From NCBI RefSeq assembly GCF_965222285.1, contig NZ_OZ244942.1, forward strand, positions 1,178,001 to 1,242,000: DNA of 64,000 nt, given 5' to 3'. The DNA is from Tepidicaulis sp002389665 (GTDB lineage: Bacteria; Pseudomonadota; Alphaproteobacteria; Parvibaculales; Parvibaculaceae). The translations under genes were made by a program, and so were the position numbers. Of this stretch, positions 7,413-15,910 are shown one piece after another. The notes beneath the pieces were generated by a model. The model saw nothing but the letters and a program-made list of their open reading frames with translations, was not told where the DNA came from and ran no database searches. Each line of letters begins with the position of its first letter. Positions within the stretch are counted from its first letter, which is position 1.

Positions 7413-9083
7413 ATGACCGACCATCTCGCCATCGCGCTTGCGCAGATCAACCCGACCGTCGGGGACATTCAGGGCAATCTGGCCAAAATCCGCGCCGCGC
7501 GGAAGACCGCAGCGCGCGAAGGGGCGGATCTCGTGCTTTTTTCCGAACTGGTGCTGGTCGGCTACCCACCCGAAGACCTGGTTCTCAAGCCCGCCTTTCA
7601 CCGCGAGGCGATCGAGGCGCTGGAAACGCTCGCCGCAGAAACCGGCGATGGCGGCCCGGCGCTTCTCGTGGGCACGCCCTGGATTTCGGAAGAAGAGGGC
7701 ACGCTGAAAAACGCCGTGGCCCTGCTCGATGGCGGCAAGGTGGTCGGCGTGCGCTTCAAGGTGCATCTGCCGAATTACGGTGTCTTCGATGAGCCGCGCG
7801 TCTTCTCGCCGGGGGGCATGCCCGGCCCGCTCAATTTCCGCGGCGTGCGCCTCGGTGTGCCGATCTGCGAGGATATCTGGTTCACCGATGTGGTGGAGTG
7901 CCTGGAGGAAACCGGTGCGGAAATTCTGCTGGTGCCGAACGGCTCGCCCTTCGATGCGCGCAAATTCGCAACCCGTGTCCATCACGCCGTCGCGCGGGTG
8001 AAGGAAAGCGGGTTGCCGCTCGTCTATGTCAATCAGCTTGGCGGGCAGGACGAGCTTGTCTTCGATGCCGCTTCCTTCGTGCTGAACGAGGACTGCTCGC
8101 TTCCCGTTCAGCTTCCCGCCTGGCAGGAAGCGGTGGTGACGACCCATTGGAGCCGCGAGAACGGGCGCTGGGTCTGTGCCAAGGGCGAGCGCGCGCTGGT
8201 GGAAGAGGACGACGAGGCCATCTATCAGGCGTTGATGCTGGGTCTGCGCGATTATGTGGAAAAGAACCGCTTTCCGGGCGTCGTGCTCGGCCTTTCCGGC
8301 GGCATCGATTCCGCCCTTTGCGCAGCAATTGCCGTGGACGCGCTCGGCCCGGAAAAAGTCCACTGCGTCATGCTGCCTTATAAGTACACAAGCTCGGAAA
8401 GCGTTTCGGATGCCGAGGCCTGCGCGAAGGCGCTCGGCGTGCGCTACGACACGGTGCCGATTTCCGCGCCCGTTGAAGGTTTCATGGAAAGCCTCGCGCC
8501 GATGTTCACCGGCACGAACAGCGATACGACCGAAGAGAACCTGCAATCGCGCACGCGCGGCGTCATTCTCATGGCGATCTCCAACAAGTTCGGCCATATG
8601 GTCGTGACCACCGGCAACAAGTCGGAAGTCTCGGTCGGGTATGCCACGCTCTATGGCGACATGAATGGCGGCTATAATCCGATCAAGGACCTTTATAAGA
8701 CGAAGGTCTTCGAGCTTTGCCGCTGGCGCAATGCCCATCAGCCGAAAGGTGCGCGCGGGCCGGGCGGCATCGTCATTCCGGAAAACATCATCACCAAGCC
8801 GCCTTCCGCCGAATTGCGCGAGGATCAAAAGGACCAGGATTCCCTGCCGCCTTATGACGTGCTCGATGAAATTCTGGAATGCCTTGTGGAAAAAGAAATG
8901 GCGGTGCGCGACATCGTGGCGCTCGGTCATGAACGCGCCCTCGTCAAACGTATCGAGCATCTGCTTTACATTGCCGAGTATAAGCGCCGCCAGGCCGCGC
9001 CCGGCGTGAAGATCGGCGTGCGCAATTTCGGCCGTGACCGCCGCTACCCCATTACCAACGGTTTCCGCGACGCGCGGGATTGA
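7413..9083 (+). CDS. nadE: Glutamine-dependent NAD+ synthetase
   Basis: Catalyses the last step of NAD+ biosynthesis, amidating nicotinate adenine dinucleotide with glutamine-derived ammonia and ATP. It is 556 residues in two domains. The N-terminal nitrilase-type glutaminase has the E-K-C triad visible as E45 (LFSELVLVGYPPED), K116 (RFKVHLPNYGVFDE) and C152 (VPICEDIW). The C-terminal synthetase has the ATP loop LSGGIDS at residues 294-300 and the TTGNKSE motif. The ATG at 7413 begins MTDHLAIALAQINPTVGD, the usual N-terminus; in-frame upstream sequence to 7278 is low-complexity and rejected. Confidence 0.96.
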   Translation: MTDHLAIALAQINPTVGDIQGNLAKIRAARKTAAREGADLVLFSELVLVGYPPEDLVLKPAFHREAIEALETLAAETGDGGPALLVGTPWISEEEGTLKNAVALLDGGKVVGVRFKVHLPNYGVFDEPRVFSPGGMPGPLNFRGVRLGVPICEDIWFTDVVECLEETGAEILLVPNGSPFDARKFATRVHHAVARVKESGLPLVYVNQLGGQDELVFDAASFVLNEDCSLPVQLPAWQEAVVTTHWSRENGRWVCAKGERALVEEDDEAIYQALMLGLRDYVEKNRFPGVVLGLSGGIDSALCAAIAVDALGPEKVHCVMLPYKYTSSESVSDAEACAKALGVRYDTVPISAPVEGFMESLAPMFTGTNSDTTEENLQSRTRGVILMAISNKFGHMVVTTGNKSEVSVGYATLYGDMNGGYNPIKDLYKTKVFELCRWRNAHQPKGARGPGGIVIPENIITKPPSAELREDQKDQDSLPPYDVLDEILECLVEKEMAVRDIVALGHERALVKRIEHLLYIAEYKRRQAAPGVKIGVRNFGRDRRYPITNGFRDARD

Positions 9084-9119
9084 AGGGAAAGGGCACGGGG
9101 GGTGTACTTGTTAAAAGCG

Positions 9120-9207
9120 GTCACCCCGGCCTACGAGCCGGGGTCCAAGCAGCGGTGCTGCCAATTGGTGAATCCCTATGGACCCCGGGTCGGGGCCCGG
9201 GGTGACA
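9120..9207. repeat. Composite mirrored intergenic repeat of the CCCCGG type
   Basis: GTCACCCCGGC...GCCGGGGTCCA near 9120-9146 and TGGACCCCGGG...CCCGGGGTGACA near 9178-9207 are two hairpins whose outer ends (GTCACCCC and GGGGTGAC) are complementary, with a variable centre. It lies between nadE and gltX; 3794-3821 is a single-hairpin relative. Same design as the 4961 and 12538 elements but with a different stem sequence. Confidence 0.75.
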
Positions 9208-9294
9208 TCTGAGTGTGACGCAAAGGCGGCACACATCTTCAACCGAAGGCACGCGGGCCGTGCCGCATTTGAGCAATTCGAAAGACGCAAAAAC

Positions 9295-10635
9295 ATGACC
9301 GTCACCGTCCGTTTCGCGCCAAGCCCCACCGGCAAACTGCATATCGGCAATGGCCGGGCCGCCGTGCTCAACTGGCTTTATGCGAAATCGCAGGGCGGGA
9401 CTTTCATCCTGCGCCTCGATGACACGGACCGCGAGCGCTCGACGGAAGAATATGCAAACGCCATTCAGGCCGATCTTGCCTGGCTCGGCTTGGCGCACGA
9501 TGCGCTGCACCGCCAGTCCGAACGGTTTGCCCGCTATGATGAAGCCGCCGAAAAACTGAAAGCGGCGGGCCGGCTTTATCCCTGCTATGAAACGCCCGAA
9601 GAGCTGGACCGCAAACGCAAGCGCCAGCTTGCCCGTGGGCTGCCGCCTGTCTATGACCGCGCGGCGCTGGAGCTGAGCGATGAGGAAAAAGCCGCGCTGG
9701 AAGCGGAAGGGCGCAAACCCCATTGGCGCTTTAAGCTGGAGCCCAAGACGGTGGGCTGGGACGATCTCATTCTCGGGCCGGTGAAGGTCGATTGCACGAG
9801 CCTGTCCGACCCGGTGCTGATCCGCGCCGACGGGACGTATCTTTATACGCTCCCCAGCGTCGTCGATGATATCGAGTTCGGTGTCACGGACATTATCCGC
9901 GGCGACGATCACACCACCAATACCGGCGCGCAGATGCAGATTTTCGAGGCGCTGGGCGCCAGCCTGCCGCGCTGCGGGCACCATTCCATGCTGATCGGCC
10001 CGGACGGCAAGCCGCTGTCGAAACGCCTGCTCGGCGATTACACGCTCGAAGCGGTGCGCGAGAAGGGCTTCGAGCCCATGTCCGTGAACTGTCTCCTGGC
10101 GCTGATGGGCACGGCGGAAGCGGCGGAGCCCGTGCGCGCACTGGATGAGCTGGCCGCCCGTTTCGATCTGTCCAAACTGGGCCGGGGCCAGGTGCGCTTC
10201 GATCCGCAGGATCTTGAGCGGGTCAATGCCGCGATCCTGCACATCACACCTTTCGAAGACGTCGAGGCGCGGCTGGCCGAACGCGGCATGGCGTCGGAGG
10301 CTTTCTGGGAGGCGGTGCGCCCCAATCTGACGCTTTTTGACGGGGCGGCCGAGTGGTGGCATGTCATCGAAGGCCCGGTCGAGCCCGTGATAGAGGCGGA
10401 GGATGTGGGCTTCATCGAAGAGGCGCTTGCCGCCCTGCCGCCCGAGCCTTGGGATGCGGGCACCTGGAAAGCCTGGACGGACGGGCTGAAAGCGGCCACG
10501 GGGCGCAAGGGCAAGGGGCTTTTCATGCCGCTCCGCCTCGCCCTGACCGGACTTCGCCATGGACCTGAGCTGGCAAACCTGCTACCTCTTATCGGCGCGG
10601 AGCGGGCAAAAGCCCGGCTTTCGGGCAAAAATTAA
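9295..10635 (+). CDS. gltX: Glutamate--tRNA ligase
   Basis: Class I aminoacyl-tRNA synthetase of 446 residues that charges tRNA-Glu, and possibly tRNA-Gln for later amidation, in the cytosol. The HIGH-type motif is PSPTGKLHIGN near residue 10, and the KMSKR-type loop is KPLSKRLLG near residue 240. The C-terminal anticodon-binding region is of the short GltX type. The start ATG at 9295 gives MTVTVRFAPSPTG, the standard N-terminus; the upstream in-frame extension lies in the repeat. Alphaproteobacteria often carry two GltX copies, so a second one may exist elsewhere. Confidence 0.95.
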   Translation: MTVTVRFAPSPTGKLHIGNGRAAVLNWLYAKSQGGTFILRLDDTDRERSTEEYANAIQADLAWLGLAHDALHRQSERFARYDEAAEKLKAAGRLYPCYETPEELDRKRKRQLARGLPPVYDRAALELSDEEKAALEAEGRKPHWRFKLEPKTVGWDDLILGPVKVDCTSLSDPVLIRADGTYLYTLPSVVDDIEFGVTDIIRGDDHTTNTGAQMQIFEALGASLPRCGHHSMLIGPDGKPLSKRLLGDYTLEAVREKGFEPMSVNCLLALMGTAEAAEPVRALDELAARFDLSKLGRGQVRFDPQDLERVNAAILHITPFEDVEARLAERGMASEAFWEAVRPNLTLFDGAAEWWHVIEGPVEPVIEAEDVGFIEEALAALPPEPWDAGTWKAWTDGLKAATGRKGKGLFMPLRLALTGLRHGPELANLLPLIGAERAKARLSGKN

Positions 10636-10658
10636 CCGAACGGCATAGGATCGATCCG

Positions 10659-10709
10659 ATGATGGCGCTGGCCTGGATCACCATTAAGGGCATTATTATT
10701 CGCGGCTGA
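10659..10709 (+). CDS. Isoleucine-rich leader peptide upstream of cimA
   Basis: A 16-codon reading frame, MMALAWITIKGIIIRG, with AGGA eight bases before its first ATG. Five of 16 codons are isoleucine, including three in a row near the end (692-700 within the 10.6-kb block, that is 10692-10700). It ends 144 bases before citramalate synthase, whose pathway leads to isoleucine. This is the standard design of an amino-acid attenuation leader: when charged Ile-tRNA is scarce the ribosome stalls on the Ile run and the downstream RNA folds to allow expression. The peptide and spacing are seen; the regulatory role is inferred. Confidence 0.72.
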   Translation: MMALAWITIKGIIIRG

Positions 10710-10853
10710 ACCCCAGCTGCCGCCGTTCGCTCACGTTCTCTCCATTTCTGAACCTCGAGGAACCGGCCGGCGGCGGGCCTGAAGGTAATGGCGCCTTTGC
10801 TTGGGGCGCCTCGTGCAAGTGAGGGACCGGCAAGAGCCGGCAGAGACGGACCG
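10710..10853 (+). promoter_or_regulatory. Candidate attenuator region between leader peptide and cimA
   Basis: Several competing helices are possible: CTGCCGCCG near 10717 with GGCCGGCGGCGGG near 10761, the GGCGCC pair near 10791-10811, and CCGGC-AAGA-GCCGG near 10828-10841 just before the cimA ribosome-binding site. No clear hairpin followed by a T run is visible, so control may be by ribosome-site masking or Rho-dependent instead of an intrinsic terminator. Confidence 0.5.
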
Positions 10854-12497
10854 ATGACGAAAGAACGTCTATATCTTTTCGACACGACGCTGCGCGACGG
10901 CGCGCAGACGCAGGGCGTGGATTTCAGTGTCGAGGATAAGCGTCTCATTGCCAAGCTCCTGGACAAGCTGGGCGTGGACTATGTGGAGGGCGGCTATCCG
11001 GGCGCCAACCCCACGGACACGAATTTCTTCGCCGAAGACCCGGGCCTCAAACATGCCATCTTTACCTCCTTCGGCATGACCAAGCGCGCCGGGCGCTCGG
11101 CGGACAACGATCCCGGCCTTGCCGCGATCTTCGAAAGCGCGGCGAAGGCCTGCTGCTTCGTCGCCAAGAGCTGGGATTTCCATGTCGATGTCGCGCTCGG
11201 CATCACCAAGGAAGAAAACATCGAAACGATCGCCGACACGGTGCGCGCAACGGTCGAACGCGGGCGCGAAGCGATGATCGATGCGGAGCATTTCTTCGAC
11301 GGTTATAAAGCCAATCCTGAATTCGCCATGGCCTGCCTGAAAGCGGCCATCGAGAATGGCGCGCGCTGGGCGGTGCTCTGCGATACGAATGGCGGCACGC
11401 TGCCCCACGAAATCACCCGCATCGTCTCGGAAGTCGTGAAGGAAATTCCGGGCGAGAGGCTCGGCATTCACTGCCACAACGACACGGAAAACGCGGTGGC
11501 CAATTCGCTCGCCGCCGTCAACGCAGGCGTGCGCCAGATCCAGGGCACGCTGAACGGGCTGGGTGAGCGCTGCGGCAATGCCAATATGGTCTCGCTCATT
11601 CCGACGCTTCTCCTGAAGCCGGAATTCGCGGACCGCTTCGAAATCGGCGTCAGCCTCGATCAATTGAAAGAGATCACCCATGTCTCGCGCACGCTGGATG
11701 AAATTCTCAACCGCGCGCCGGACCGCTATGCCCCTTATGTGGGGGAGTCGGCCTTTGCCTCGAAAGCGGGCATTCACGTCTCCGCGCTGCTGAAGGACCC
11801 CACCACCTATGAGCATGTGCCGCCGGAAAGTGTCGGCAACAAACGCCGGGTGCTGATCTCCGATCAGTCGGGCCGCTCCAATGTGCTGGCCCAATTGGAA
11901 GCAGCGGGCATTGATGTCGATGCCAAAGACCCGCGCGTCCAGCAATTGCTGGACGAGGTAAAAGAGCGCGAATATCTCGGCTATTCCTATGACGGCGCGG
12001 AAGCCTCTTTCGAGCTTCTCGCCCGCCGGGCGCTTGGCGAGGTGCCGGATTATTTTACGGTAGATTCCTTCCGCGTGCTCGTCGAGCGCCGCTATAACGC
12101 GGTGGGCAAGCTCGTCACCGTGTCGGAAGCGACGGTGAAAGTGCGGGTGGAAGGCAAGAAACTCATTTCTGTGGGCGAGGGGAACGGCCCCATCAACGCG
12201 CTCGATGAAGCGCTGCGCAAGGACCTTGGCCGCTATCAATCCTATATCGACGAGATGCGCCTTGTGGACTTCAAGGTACGCATCCTGACCGGCGGCACGG
12301 AAGCGGTGACGCGCGTGCTGATTGAAACCGCAGACAAGAGCGGGGAACGATGGTTCACCGTCGGTGTGTCGCCCAATATCGTGGACGCCTCCTTCCAGGC
12401 GCTGCTCGACAGCATCATCTATAAGCTGATGCGCGAGAACGCCCCGGCCCCCGAGACGAAGCGAAAACCGACCTTGAAGGCCCCTGCTTCTTCTTAA
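10854..12497 (+). CDS. cimA: (R)-citramalate synthase
   Basis: Condenses acetyl-CoA and pyruvate to citramalate, the first step of the threonine-independent route to isoleucine. It has 547 residues. The HMGL-like TIM barrel begins LYLFDTTLRDGAQTQGVDFS with the metal/catalytic DTTLRDG at residues 10-16 and HCHND near residue 205. The C-terminal third is the LeuA-type allosteric dimer domain that normally senses an end product. Length and the GAQTQGVDFS signature favour CimA over 2-isopropylmalate synthase. The ATG at 10854 (MTKERLYLFD) is preferred to an in-frame start at 10788. The Ile-rich leader upstream supports the pathway call. Confidence 0.9.
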   Translation: MTKERLYLFDTTLRDGAQTQGVDFSVEDKRLIAKLLDKLGVDYVEGGYPGANPTDTNFFAEDPGLKHAIFTSFGMTKRAGRSADNDPGLAAIFESAAKACCFVAKSWDFHVDVALGITKEENIETIADTVRATVERGREAMIDAEHFFDGYKANPEFAMACLKAAIENGARWAVLCDTNGGTLPHEITRIVSEVVKEIPGERLGIHCHNDTENAVANSLAAVNAGVRQIQGTLNGLGERCGNANMVSLIPTLLLKPEFADRFEIGVSLDQLKEITHVSRTLDEILNRAPDRYAPYVGESAFASKAGIHVSALLKDPTTYEHVPPESVGNKRRVLISDQSGRSNVLAQLEAAGIDVDAKDPRVQQLLDEVKEREYLGYSYDGAEASFELLARRALGEVPDYFTVDSFRVLVERRYNAVGKLVTVSEATVKVRVEGKKLISVGEGNGPINALDEALRKDLGRYQSYIDEMRLVDFKVRILTGGTEAVTRVLIETADKSGERWFTVGVSPNIVDASFQALLDSIIYKLMRENAPAPETKRKPTLKAPASS

Positions 12498-12537
12498 GTT
12501 TTTCTAGAACGAATTGACCGGAATTAGCCTTTTCAGG

Positions 12538-12628
12538 CGTCATGGCCCGGTTTAGCCGGGCCATCCATGGAAGCTCGCTGTTGGTTGAGCAGGTCTCCGT
12601 GGATGCCCCGCATAAAGCGGGGCATGAC
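12538..12628. repeat. Composite mirrored intergenic repeat, copy B
   Basis: Same unit as 4961-5055 in the opposite orientation: GGCCCGG-TTTAG-CCGGGCC stem first, then ATGCCCCG-CATAAAG-CGGGGCAT, with outer CGTCATG and CATGAC ends. The stems match copy A while the central 40 bp differ, so the arms are under constraint and the centre is not. Lies between cimA and rarD. Confidence 0.8.
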
Positions 12629-12693
12629 AAGTGCGTGAGAGAGTTTGAATTTCTCGCCGCTTGCCAAAAGAGCTCCGGAAGAGAGACACGCTA

Positions 12694-13665
12694 ATGACGA
12701 ACACCGCATCTGACGCCGCGCCCCCGCAGCCAATTGTGCCCGGCCCTTCGCGCGAAGCCTTGCTCGGCACGATTTCGGCCGGCACCGGCTATGCCCTTTG
12801 GGGCTTCTCGGTGATTTTTTATAAGCAGCTCATGGGCGTTTCGCCTTTCGAGGTGCTGGCGCACCGCTCCGTCTGGACGGTGCTCTTGCTGGTGCCCGCC
12901 GTTTGGCTGTTGCACCGGTTCGGGCTTTTCCGCGCGGCAGTGAAGGACAGGAAGGTGCTGGGCGCGCTCGCCATGACGGCAGCGCTCATCGGCTCGAACT
13001 GGTTCGTTTTCATCTATTCAATCAACGCTTCGCGCGTCGTCGAGACGAGCCTTGGCTATTATATCAACCCGCTGGTCAGTGTGCTGATCGGCGTGCTCTT
13101 TTTGTCGGAAAAACTGACCCGCCCGCAGCTTGCCGCCGTGGCCCTTGCCGCGCTCGGCGTTGCCAATATGACCTATGCTATGGGCACACTGCCCTGGATT
13201 TCGCTGTTCCTGGCCTTCTCCTTTGCCGCCTATGGCTATCTGCGCAAAGTGACGCCCGTCGGGCCGGTGGAGGGGCTGTTGGTGGAAATGCTGGTGCTTT
13301 TGCCTGCAAGCCTTGCCTATCTCTTCTGGCTGGAGGGAACCGCGGGCACGAGCTTTATGCTGGGCGATCCCTGGACGGTCTTCCTGCTCGTCATGACGGG
13401 GCCGATGACGGCGGTGCCGCTTTTGCTCTTCACCTATGGGGCGCAGCGCATCCGCCTTGCCACTTTAGGGCTCATGCAATATTTCGCGCCGACCATTCAG
13501 TTTCTGATCGCGGTGAAATTTTACGGCGAGCATTTGACGCAGGCCCATCTCGTGACCTTCGCCTTGATCTGGACGGGGCTTGCCATTTTCAGCTTCGACA
13601 CCTGGCGGCGCGAGCGGGAGCTGCGCCGTCTGGCGCGGCTTGGCGGGGCAAAGGAACCTCTCTAA
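12694..13665 (+). CDS. rarD: RarD / EamA-family inner-membrane transporter
   Basis: Ten-helix drug/metabolite-superfamily transporter, 323 residues, with two EamA repeats. The RarD subfamily signature is present: GTGYALWGFSVIFYKQL at the first helix, FEVLAHRSVWTVLLL in the second, and NWFVFIYSINASRVVETSLGYYINPL in the middle. RarD proteins were first linked to chloramphenicol sensitivity; the transported compound is not established. The ATG at 12694 follows GGAAGAGAGAC. The N-terminal 30 residues are polar and cytosolic. Convergent with the small gene at 13669. Confidence 0.9.
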   Translation: MTNTASDAAPPQPIVPGPSREALLGTISAGTGYALWGFSVIFYKQLMGVSPFEVLAHRSVWTVLLLVPAVWLLHRFGLFRAAVKDRKVLGALAMTAALIGSNWFVFIYSINASRVVETSLGYYINPLVSVLIGVLFLSEKLTRPQLAAVALAALGVANMTYAMGTLPWISLFLAFSFAAYGYLRKVTPVGPVEGLLVEMLVLLPASLAYLFWLEGTAGTSFMLGDPWTVFLLVMTGPMTAVPLLLFTYGAQRIRLATLGLMQYFAPTIQFLIAVKFYGEHLTQAHLVTFALIWTGLAIFSFDTWRRERELRRLARLGGAKEPL

Positions 13666-13668
13666 GAC

Positions 13669-13929
13669 TCAGTGATGACGCAAGGCGTGAATGAGCTCTT
13701 TCTTGTCCATGCGCGAGCGGCCTTCGATGCCGATCTCCTGCGCCTTGCTGTATAGCTCGTCCTTCGTCCAATCCTCATAGGGAGCGGCCTTGCCGCCTTT
13801 CTTGAAAGGCTTCTCATTAGCGGCGCGGGCATTTGCAATCCGCGCCGCTTTTTCCTTGCTCATGCCTTCATCGCGCAAGGCTTCATAGGTTTTCTCGTCT
13901 TTGATGGACGCCATGGATTTGCCGGGCAT
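13669..13929 (-). CDS. Small basic protein with Rho-N/SAP-like helix motif
   Basis: An 86-residue, lysine-rich cytosolic protein beginning MPGKSMASIKDEKTYEALRDEG. Residues 53-84 (TKDELYSKAQEIGIEGRSRMDKKELIHALR) match the short helix-extended-helix of Rho N-terminal or SAP-type nucleic-acid-binding motifs, and the front half (MSKEKAARIANARAAN) is the conserved part of a small uncharacterised family common in bacteria and often annotated as Rho-like. It probably binds DNA or RNA; its role is unknown. The start ATG at 13927-13929 follows GGAGGACAG. Confidence 0.8.
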   Translation of the reverse strand: MPGKSMASIKDEKTYEALRDEGMSKEKAARIANARAANEKPFKKGGKAAPYEDWTKDELYSKAQEIGIEGRSRMDKKELIHALRHH

Positions 13930-13986
13930 GTCTGTCCTCCGGGCTTTCAGGGGTTCAGAACATAAACGCCGGTGAGCGCAAAAGTT

Positions 13987-14535
13987 TCAAAGCACGGCGC
14001 GGATGCGCGGCAGAATGTCTTCCACCCGGTCCACCACCGAATAGAGGGAATGGACGGAAGAGCGGGCAAAGCCCGCCTCGATCACATGGTCGAGCATGGT
14101 GATAAGCGGGTCCCAATAGCCGCCGATATTCACGAAGATGATGGGGTGGGTGTGGCGGCCAAGCTGCGCCCAGGTCATCATCTCGATCGTTTCCTCGATC
14201 GTGCCGATGCCGCCCGGAAAGGCGATGAAAGCCTCCGATTTTTCGAACATGAGCTGTTTGCGCTCATGCATGGAGGCGGTGACGATGAGCTCGGTCACTT
14301 CGTTCAGCGGAATTTCCCGCTCGTTGAGAAAGCTCGGGATAATGCCCGTCACCTGGCCGCCGCCGGCAAGCGCGGCCCGCGCGATCTCGCCCATCAGGCC
14401 GATTCCCCCGCCGCCATAGACAAGGCCCACCCCTTCGCGGGCAAGCAGCGCGCCGAAGGCATGCGCCTCGCGTTTGAAGGCGGGGTCTTCCCCGAAACTC
14501 GATCCGCAGTAAACGCAGACATTTTGCGGCTTCAT
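13987..14535 (-). CDS. LOG-family nucleoside 5'-monophosphate phosphoribohydrolase
   Basis: A 182-residue Rossmann-fold protein of the LOG (Lonely Guy, TIGR00730) family. Members cleave the N-glycosidic bond of nucleotide monophosphates such as AMP or cytokinin riboside monophosphates. The defining motifs are present: VCVYCGSS at the N-terminus, GLVYGGGGIGLMGEIA, ASMHERKQLM and PGGIGTIEETIEMMTW, the last two holding the substrate and catalytic residues. The ATG at 14533-14535 follows TTAAGGAGCG. Most bacterial members act in purine salvage or clearance; nothing nearby narrows the substrate. Confidence 0.9.
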   Translation of the reverse strand: MKPQNVCVYCGSSFGEDPAFKREAHAFGALLAREGVGLVYGGGGIGLMGEIARAALAGGGQVTGIIPSFLNEREIPLNEVTELIVTASMHERKQLMFEKSEAFIAFPGGIGTIEETIEMMTWAQLGRHTHPIIFVNIGGYWDPLITMLDHVIEAGFARSSVHSLYSVVDRVEDILPRIRAVL

Positions 14536-14782
14536 GGACGCTCCTTAACCTTAAGTTCCATCTGTGGCCTGCCCGGCACGCTCCCCCCTTGGCAAGCCTT
14601 CATATTGGTGCCGTAATTGCGGTCTAGTTACCATCGGGCAAGTAAATGCGCGGGCGGATTTTTCCGGCCTTTGGGGCGCAGCTGCTCGGCAGGAAAATGT
14701 GGCTTTAACCATAGCAGCCCTTTTAGCCTGATCCGCGGGGAAACGGAACGGCGCGTGAAAGGCGAAAGGGAGGGGGACGTTC

Positions 14783-15775
14783 ATGGAAAACAACCGGATC
14801 ATGCTCATCGGGGCGGGCGCGGCGGTGGCCGTGCTCATTGCGGTGCTGGCGTTCTTTTTATTCTCCGGCGACGACGGGGAAGAGACGGCGCAGCAGCAAA
14901 CGCCCGGCGTAAGCGAGCTGAGCGCGCCGGATGGCGAGGGCGCGGCGCCGGACGGTGAAGCCGCCGATCCTTCCATCCCCACATTCGATATTGTCCGCGT
15001 GGAAAAGGACGGCTCGGCGGTGATCGCCGGGCGTGCCTTGCCGGGCGCGGAAGTTGAGATCAAGCGTGACGGTGAAGTCGTAGCAAGCGCGCTTGCCGAT
15101 CAGCGCGGGGAATGGGTTGTGGTTTCGGACGAGCCGCTCGCGCCGGGCGATTTCGAGCTGACGCTGACGGCCAAGAACCCGGATGGGCGTGAGGTCGATT
15201 CCAGGCAAAAAGTGGCGATCTCCGTTCCCCAGCAGCCGGGTGAGGAAGCGCTGGTGGTGCTGAGCGCGCCGGGCGAGGCAAGCCGCGTGTTGCAGGGGCG
15301 GGGCGTCAGCTCGGAGATCGGCGAACTGGTGCTGGAAGCGGTGGATTATGACGCCGACGGCAATGTGATCATTTCCGGCAAGGCGGCGCCCAATGCGGCG
15401 CTGCGCGTCTATCTCGACGACCGCCTGACCGGGGAAACCCGCGCCGATGGCGACGGCGTCTGGGAACTGCGCCCTGGCAATGCCATCGAGCCCGGCCAAT
15501 ATACGCTGCGCATCGACCAGCTCGACGCGAACGGCAAGGTCTCCGCGCGGGTGGAAGTGCCTTTCGAGCGCGGGGAGCCGGAAACCGTTAAACGCCAGCT
15601 TGCGGAAGGCCGGGTGGTCATCCAGCCGGGCAACAATCTCTGGAGCATTGCGCGCCGGCTTTATGGCTCCGGCTTCAATTACACGGTGATTTACGAGGCC
15701 AATAAAGACCAGATCCGCGACCCGGACCTGATTTACCCGGGCCAGATCTTCACCACGCCCGAGACCGGCAACTGA
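14783..15775 (+). CDS. Membrane-anchored LysM protein with Ig-like repeats
   Basis: A 330-residue single-pass protein. One hydrophobic helix (residues 6-28, IMLIGAGAAVAVLIAVLAFFLF) is followed by an acidic, alanine-rich linker, then two Ig-like beta-sandwich segments (near 55-125 and 180-260, each with a GxALPGAEVEI or GKAAPNAALRVYLD type strand and a DGVWEL turn). A C-terminal LysM domain (VIQPGNNLWSIARRLYGSGFNYTVIYEANKDQIRDPDLIYPGQIF) would bind peptidoglycan. It resembles alphaproteobacterial LysM/BON-type envelope proteins. Start ATG at 14783 after GGGAGGGGGAC. A T-rich hairpin at 15845 ends the transcript. Confidence 0.88.
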   Translation: MENNRIMLIGAGAAVAVLIAVLAFFLFSGDDGEETAQQQTPGVSELSAPDGEGAAPDGEAADPSIPTFDIVRVEKDGSAVIAGRALPGAEVEIKRDGEVVASALADQRGEWVVVSDEPLAPGDFELTLTAKNPDGREVDSRQKVAISVPQQPGEEALVVLSAPGEASRVLQGRGVSSEIGELVLEAVDYDADGNVIISGKAAPNAALRVYLDDRLTGETRADGDGVWELRPGNAIEPGQYTLRIDQLDANGKVSARVEVPFERGEPETVKRQLAEGRVVIQPGNNLWSIARRLYGSGFNYTVIYEANKDQIRDPDLIYPGQIFTTPETGN

Positions 15776-15844
15776 CGGGAAAGAAGGGGAGCTTTCCTCG
15801 CTTTTTCCTTGTTTTCCGGCCATTTGGCCCTATTTATGAAGAGG

Positions 15845-15873
15845 CGCCCCGCTGAGCTCAGCGGGGCGTTTTC
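15845..15873 (+). terminator. Intrinsic terminator after the LysM gene
   Basis: Perfect inverted repeat CGCCCCGCTGAG (15845-15856) with its complement (15857-15868), followed by TTTTCC. This is a strong Rho-independent terminator 70 bases after the LysM stop and upstream of the ABC exporter. Confidence 0.9.
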
Positions 15874-15910
15874 CTTGTTGCCGAACCTTTGGAAGGGCAA
15901 GCTTGCGCCT

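Noticed and set aside
7296..8960. Long minus-strand open frame (554 codons) opposite nadE
   Set aside because: Histidine- and arginine-rich, low-information protein typical of the antisense of a GC-rich gene; nadE itself is unmistakable.
10788..10853. In-frame upstream start for citramalate synthase
   Set aside because: The extension is low-complexity and overlaps the attenuator region; the ATG at 10854 gives the standard N-terminus.
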